Shown here: positions 59,121 to 64,000 of the stretch, one piece after another | Layout of the letters: every line of letters starts with the position of its first letter | Numbering within the stretch: the first letter of the stretch is position 1 | Source: Gemmatimonadota bacterium | GTDB lineage: Bacteria > Gemmatimonadota > Gemmatimonadetes > Longimicrobiales > Gaopeijiaceae | DNA: 64,000 nt | Direction: 5' to 3' | Assembly (NCBI GenBank): GCA_002724575.1 | Contig: PBPC01000057.1 | Location: forward strand, 1-64,000 | Notes under the pieces: model-generated | The model's database searches: none | What the model saw: only the letters and a program-made list of their open reading frames with translations | Told to the model about the DNA's origin: nothing | Made by a program: the position numbers and the translations under genes

Positions 59121-61451
59121 TTATCCCGTGCCTAGTCTCGACCAAGCTTCAGCACGCTCACGGTATTGCTCCATCAATTCTTCATCAGATGTCTGTAATG
59201 CAGCTTGACTTAGAGCTAAGTACCCCCAGGCGTAATAGTTAGGGATCCCGATCGTCGCGAGATCAGGCCAGTGTGTCCATTCATCTGGAATCCCTGATCG
59301 GTGCATGAAGACTTCGGTCAATAAAGTGTGTGTTCTTGGCATGTCTACCCATTGACCTATTACTGATTCATACGGTGAGGGTAACATACGGATAACACCC
59401 CCAGGGCTCTCGACCTCCTCTAGTGGACCGTTATTCAATCGGTAAGCAAGGCCCTGACGGACGAGGTAGTTCGTTAACCCCAGTGATACCGCAGCGTTAC
59501 CACTGGATGAGAAATAGATCGGCCGTTCATCGATTACCTCCCCGATCAACGCGAGCGCATACTGTTCCCACGGTACTAGACTATCACCGTCTCTCAAAAT
59601 AGTACTGATGTCTCCTAGTCTAACGGATCTATTTCCTTCGATGCGCACATAATTCTGTGAAACCTGGTCAATCTGTTCATCAGTAAGTGGGATGATCGAC
59701 TTAGTGGGTTCCCTAATACTAGTAGGCATGACCAGAGAGACCTTGTCGGGCATAGACGTGGGATCAGTCACATATGCTGCGGACGTGTTTTCTGCAGTAT
59801 ATGGACGCTGACAAATAATTCTGGACCAGTCCTCAGATGCACGCATGTCAGGATCACATGGCGCCGTTATCCTCTTGAGCTGTTTAGTGTACCACTCAGT
59901 GTTTAGGTAGGAAGTCACAATGACTGTGACGTCTCGCCTGATGCCTTCTACTTCCTGTAAGTACCAGAGTGGGAAGGTGTCGTTATCACCATTCGTAAAA
60001 AGCACACCATATGGTTCCACGCTCATTAGAAGGTTGTGGGCCCAATCCCTGGCAGAGTAGTCGTCAGCACGACTCGCCCAAGTGAAATTCAGAAGCAACG
60101 GAATGAGTGCCAACCCTAGGATTGGGCTGGCCTTTACGAGCCCCGAGCGAGCGTCACGGCTTGCTTCCCTCCAAAGAGTTGCAATACCAATGCCTGCCCA
60201 AAGCCCCCATACAGAGAAGCTGACAATGAAGAAGTAGTCACGCTCACGAACTTCATGGAGTCCTCGGTCGGCCATTGGGTCTGGAAGCGAATACCCGTAT
60301 CTGAAGTTCAAGTAGTAGACTAGACCAGCGGATAAAGTCACGAAGAGTGTGGCTAAGAAAATGAAGCTCGTCCGATCTCTCCTTGCGTGCTCGATCGCGC
60401 CCCATACGCCTAACCCTGTGAATAGCATCGTGAATGGGAGGCGCCAATTAGAGAAGAGAACGTTGTTGCCATCGAGGGATCTGGCCCACTGCCAGTCGAA
60501 ATACTGAAGGTAGTTCGCAAACTGTGAGACTAGTGGAGCGGATCTAGGGAGCAGGGGTGGCTTCTCGTATTGAGTACGATTGAGGGCTTCTGCCAAAGCT
60601 GCACAGCCAGCTTTTCCGTAGGTAACTACAGCTGAGAGTGCAGAGCCGATATCTGGACAAGCCGGTGCCGCTTCGTTGATTACCGGCTGAAGTCCAGCAC
60701 GCAGGGGTAAAAATAAATGAATAGATAGTCCGATCACCGCTACGGCTGCACCGGCAAAATACAAGCGCCAGTTCAAAAGAGTTTGGGGTTGGACCACGAG
60801 TATGAAGATTCCGATGGCAGGGGCAACGAGGAATGCCATCAGGTGATTTCCCACACTCAAGGCGAGAATGAAGACCATCAGAATGAGTAGATTGTCGTCC
60901 TTGCCTTTCCCCAGGTTCTCTTGCCATCGGACCGCTAGCCACGAAAGAAGAGCGATCGTGAAGAGTGAGACTGTGTAAACCTTCTCGTTGACGTTTGACT
61001 GGCTCCAGACTGTAAAGGAAGTCGAACTCACAAGAACAGCTGCTGCAGCTCCAACGAGCCGGAAAAGCCTGTCACTCGAGAAGTAGCGCAGGATGTGGTG
61101 TGCCACTAGGAACCACATAGCATGAGCGGCGGCGGACATGAAAGCACTGAATAGATTGATACTGGTTGCTACGGATAGGCCGACGGATGTGAAAATCACA
61201 GACCATGCTCTGGCGAGGACTACGAAGAGCGGATTCCCGGGAGGGTGTGGAATACCGAGTATGTGGCCAGTCGCGATATACTCGCTGGTATCCCAGAACG
61301 CTGTTGTAGGAGAGAGCGTGAGCCAGTATAGAGCAAACACGAGTGCTCCTGCGATCCAAGCCTCCGTATAAGGAGGACGAAGGTCCTCGGCACCACCCTT
61401 TGAGCTCTCGTGCAGTGCTTGTTCGCTTGCTCTACTCATTTTGTACTTCAT
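59121..61451 (-). CDS. DUF2723 membrane protein (glycosyltransferase/O-mannosyltransferase-like)
   Basis: LTLSPTTAFWDTSEYIATGHILGIPHPPGNPLFVVLARAW, polytopic N-terminus, NGDNDTFPLWYLQEVEGIRRDVTVI. Confidence 0.9.
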   Translation of the reverse strand: MKYKMSRASEQALHESSKGGAEDLRPPYTEAWIAGALVFALYWLTLSPTTAFWDTSEYIATGHILGIPHPPGNPLFVVLARAWSVIFTSVGLSVATSINLFSAFMSAAAHAMWFLVAHHILRYFSSDRLFRLVGAAAAVLVSSTSFTVWSQSNVNEKVYTVSLFTIALLSWLAVRWQENLGKGKDDNLLILMVFILALSVGNHLMAFLVAPAIGIFILVVQPQTLLNWRLYFAGAAVAVIGLSIHLFLPLRAGLQPVINEAAPACPDIGSALSAVVTYGKAGCAALAEALNRTQYEKPPLLPRSAPLVSQFANYLQYFDWQWARSLDGNNVLFSNWRLPFTMLFTGLGVWGAIEHARRDRTSFIFLATLFVTLSAGLVYYLNFRYGYSLPDPMADRGLHEVRERDYFFIVSFSVWGLWAGIGIATLWREASRDARSGLVKASPILGLALIPLLLNFTWASRADDYSARDWAHNLLMSVEPYGVLFTNGDNDTFPLWYLQEVEGIRRDVTVIVTSYLNTEWYTKQLKRITAPCDPDMRASEDWSRIICQRPYTAENTSAAYVTDPTSMPDKVSLVMPTSIREPTKSIIPLTDEQIDQVSQNYVRIEGNRSVRLGDISTILRDGDSLVPWEQYALALIGEVIDERPIYFSSSGNAAVSLGLTNYLVRQGLAYRLNNGPLEEVESPGGVIRMLPSPYESVIGQWVDMPRTHTLLTEVFMHRSGIPDEWTHWPDLATIGIPNYYAWGYLALSQAALQTSDEELMEQYRERAEAWSRLGTG

Positions 61452-61551
61452 CTAATCCCACTGAAGCAGTTTCTTGAACAGAGGTCATGTTTGATTAGCC
61501 ATCACTAAATGAGACCTCAAAGTTAATTGCCCTGCATAGTCCGCTTGTATC

Positions 61552-63597
61552 CTAGTCAACTGATGGGGCCTTAGGTCTCCTTGTAAGATGCAGGCATCCC
61601 CAGGGATCTGGCTTTACGATCCAGCCTGGGGGCACCCAGGTCGTTCCACTGTATTCTTGAACGATTACCGGACCGTCTAACGCGTGTTCCAAACGTAAGT
61701 CGCTTCGAGATACCAATGTTGACTCTATCTCTTTGTCTCCATAGACGACGCTAGTTGAACGAGTTGGTGGTGGGGCATCGGCAGTGGAGAGTCTATGGAC
61801 CGTAAGGGTTGGAGCTGGTGCAGTTACTACTGCTCGCAAAGTGACTGCCTCCACTGCTGTTCCATCTCTACGATACCCGTAGCGTTCTTCGTGCAAGTTA
61901 TGGAAGCGTTCGGCCCAATCTTCGGCGCGAACCCGTAGCTCGAAGCTCTGCCCTCGATATCGCGCATCAATCCAGAGTGTAGTGGATAATTCATCTGGGT
62001 CTGCGCCTTCCTCAACCATCTCCGTCCGTGCTTGAAGAGCAAGTTCTGCTAGTGCATCCTCAATGTAGTCCGCAGCGCTTGAATCATCAGTGGCTTGAAA
62101 CACAGTGCGAGCAGTTTCGCGGGTCACGGGCGAAGCCAACATTCCGTAGGCTGATAAGAGGCCAGGATCTGGAGGGATCAGGGCTTCGTGAGCTCCTAGG
62201 CGCTCAGTGAGTTCGGCGACGTGTAGGCCGCCGGCACCGCCGAAAGCGACGATAGTAAAATCCTCTGGATCGTAGCCACGCTCTACAGAGATCACGCGTA
62301 AAGCTCGCTCCATAGCTGTGTCTGCCACGGCTAGGATTCCTTCGGCAGTTTCTTCAAGAGACGCTCCGAGTGCTGTTGCCATTGTCCCCAGCGGATCACT
62401 GATTGCGTCCCGATCAAGAGTTTCACTGCCACCCAGGAAGGCAGAAGCCGGAAGGCGTCCAAGCCAAACATGGGCATCCGTTACTGTGACCTTCGATCCT
62501 CCTCTCCCATAGCAGATCGGCCCGGGTTCTGCTCCGGCGCTCTGAGGGCCTACCCTGAGTGCACCCCCCGCGTCGACTCTGGCCAGTGATCCACCACCAG
62601 CACCGACGGTATGGATATCCAGAACCGGAATTGCTGTCGGTTGCCCTGCAATCTCGAACTCTCGAGTCCTGAGTGGGTGCCCAGGACACAGGGATACGTC
62701 AGTGGAGGTCCCTCCCATGTCAAAGGAAATGATTCGCTCCCTGCCAGAGCGTTCAGCCCAGGTTAGTGCCCCAATAACCCCTCCAGCAGGGCCGGAAAGG
62801 ACTGTGTGCACTGGTTCCTTTATTGCCCGTTCAACTGGGAGCACACCCCCATTCGATCCCATGATCCTCACTCGTATCGCGCCTGCTTCTTTCGAGATGC
62901 GTCCGAGATAATTGCTCATAATTGGAGCTACATAGGCGTTTACCACAGTAGTGGATGTGCGCTCATACTCTCGGAATTCTGGCACTAAGTCAGCGGAAAC
63001 TGATAGCGGTAACCCAGTCGCGCCCAGCGTTTCTGCAACAAGTTTCTCATGAGTATCATCGGCGTAACTGTGCAGAAGTGAGATTGCGACAGCTTCAGCA
63101 TCGTGTTCCTTAATCCCAGGGACGAGGGTCGCGAGTTCCTCAAGGTCAAGCGGTTCGATTTCTTCACCTTGCGGCCCAATTCGTCCACTGATGCCTAAGC
63201 GGTCATCGCGAGTAACCAGCGGAGGAAGCCTATGTCCAACCAACGCGTATAGTTGAGGTCGGTTCTGCCTGCCGATCTCGATCACATCCTCAAACCCTCT
63301 GTTGGTCACCAGTAATACCTTGGCACCGCGTCGTTCAAGCAAAGTATTTGTCGCGACTGTTGAGCCATGAAGAAGAGCAAGCGGGTGGTCCTTGCGGTCG
63401 GAGCCTTTAGTAATCCCGAAAATCTCTAGAATCCCGTCTAATACTGCTTGTGAGGGGTCTTCAGGTGTTGAGGACACCTTAAGCGTTCGGATTTCTCCTT
63501 CTCTGAGAAGTACTAGATCTGTGAAGGTTCCACCTGTGTCCACAGCGAGGAGTGCCGTTGACGCTCCTTGATGCTCGGAGGACATTGTTTCGCTCAT
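61552..63597 (-). CDS. Hydantoinase/oxoprolinase family protein, HyuA-type subunit
   Basis: AVDTGGTFTDLVLL, LLHGSTVATNTLLERRGAKVLLVTNRGFEDVIEIGRQ, VLSGPAGGVIGA, SFDMGGTSTDVSL. Confidence 0.92.
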   Translation of the reverse strand: MSETMSSEHQGASTALLAVDTGGTFTDLVLLREGEIRTLKVSSTPEDPSQAVLDGILEIFGITKGSDRKDHPLALLHGSTVATNTLLERRGAKVLLVTNRGFEDVIEIGRQNRPQLYALVGHRLPPLVTRDDRLGISGRIGPQGEEIEPLDLEELATLVPGIKEHDAEAVAISLLHSYADDTHEKLVAETLGATGLPLSVSADLVPEFREYERTSTTVVNAYVAPIMSNYLGRISKEAGAIRVRIMGSNGGVLPVERAIKEPVHTVLSGPAGGVIGALTWAERSGRERIISFDMGGTSTDVSLCPGHPLRTREFEIAGQPTAIPVLDIHTVGAGGGSLARVDAGGALRVGPQSAGAEPGPICYGRGGSKVTVTDAHVWLGRLPASAFLGGSETLDRDAISDPLGTMATALGASLEETAEGILAVADTAMERALRVISVERGYDPEDFTIVAFGGAGGLHVAELTERLGAHEALIPPDPGLLSAYGMLASPVTRETARTVFQATDDSSAADYIEDALAELALQARTEMVEEGADPDELSTTLWIDARYRGQSFELRVRAEDWAERFHNLHEERYGYRRDGTAVEAVTLRAVVTAPAPTLTVHRLSTADAPPPTRSTSVVYGDKEIESTLVSRSDLRLEHALDGPVIVQEYSGTTWVPPGWIVKPDPWGCLHLTRRPKAPSVD

Positions 63598-64000
63598 GCA
63601 GATTCAACCCTCTTTCAATGATTTCAAGGCCCTCGCCGACAAGTGCGGCTTGGTACCAGTATGGCAAGAGTTCCTTTTCGATCTAGATACAGCTGTAACC
63701 GCTTATTCTAAACTAGCTGAACCTCCCTTTGGGTTTCTTCTCGAATCGGTACTTGGCGGCGAACAATGGGCCCGATACTCGTTTGTGGGAACCCGTCCGT
63801 CAGGCGCTTGGAAACTTCAAGGTGGTGAAGTTTCGTGGTGGACGCCTGAAGAAGGCTGGCAGAAGGTTGATACCAGTGACCCACTTGAAGACCTAGATAT
63901 AAGGTTGAGAGAACGTGTGCCAGCTGAAATTGATGGTCTTCCCCGGTTTTGGGGAGGAGCAGTCGGCTATTTCGGTTACGACGTGGCGAGAGAGATTGAG
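63596..64000 (+). CDS. trpE: Anthranilate synthase component I, N-terminal part (runs off right edge)
   Basis: Read directly: MQIQPSFNDFKALADKCGLVPVWQEFLFDLDTAVTAYSKLAEPPFGFLLESVLGGEQWARYSFVGTRPSG...GLPRFWGGAVGYFGYDVAREIE. Not in ORF track because it has no stop in the window. Confidence 0.9.
   Translation, partial: MQIQPSFNDFKALADKCGLVPVWQEFLFDLDTAVTAYSKLAEPPFGFLLESVLGGEQWARYSFVGTRPSGAWKLQGGEVSWWTPEEGWQKVDTSDPLEDLDIRLRERVPAEIDGLPRFWGGAVGYFGYDVAREIE

Noticed and set aside
1-64000. CRISPR arrays, transposons, prophage, rRNA or tRNA genes
   Set aside because: No regularly spaced repeats, transposase, integrase or structural phage motifs, and no RNA gene sequences were recognised; a dedicated scan (tRNAscan-SE, CRISPR finder) would be more sensitive.

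Overview
This 64 kb bacterial chromosomal window is densely coding and mostly ordinary metabolism. Content (alternative complex III, DUF5916- and DUF2723-type proteins, short RpoD-like sigma factors) suggests a Gemmatimonadota-like lineage; that is inference only. Recognisable blocks, left to right: truncated DUF5916-like protein; LuxE/LuxC-type fatty-aldehyde pair; AbrB-type regulator; NatAB-like ABC exporter; complete alternative complex III (actABCDEF); HisN-type phosphatase, TrmJ-like methyltransferase and tatA; gcvH-gcvP with an MBL hydrolase and lipoate-ligase-like protein; a solitary ExbB/TolQ-like gene with its own promoter and terminator; TPR lytic transglycosylase, Csp and PolA; RpoD-like sigma factor; D15/BamA-like protein; MaeB and PckA; a long + strand run of peptidases, EVE protein, MATE transporter, MmsA, class III aminotransferase, SSS symporter and amidohydrolase; HD protein, second RpoD-like sigma factor and RsgA; BtuFCD-like ABC importer; a fused SbcD/SbcC (YhaO/YhaN)-like protein with degenerate catalytic motifs; DAO-RidA and ornithine cyclodeaminase; DUF2723 protein; HyuA; and the start of trpE. 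I found no tRNA, rRNA, CRISPR array, transposase or phage genes. Four coding features are absent from the supplied ORF track: the left-edge DUF5916-like gene, tatA (59 aa), a 49-aa membrane microprotein, and the right-edge trpE. The most unusual object is the fused, apparently catalytically degenerate Mre11/Rad50-like protein at 53775-56270. All family calls come from reading motifs; no database search was run.
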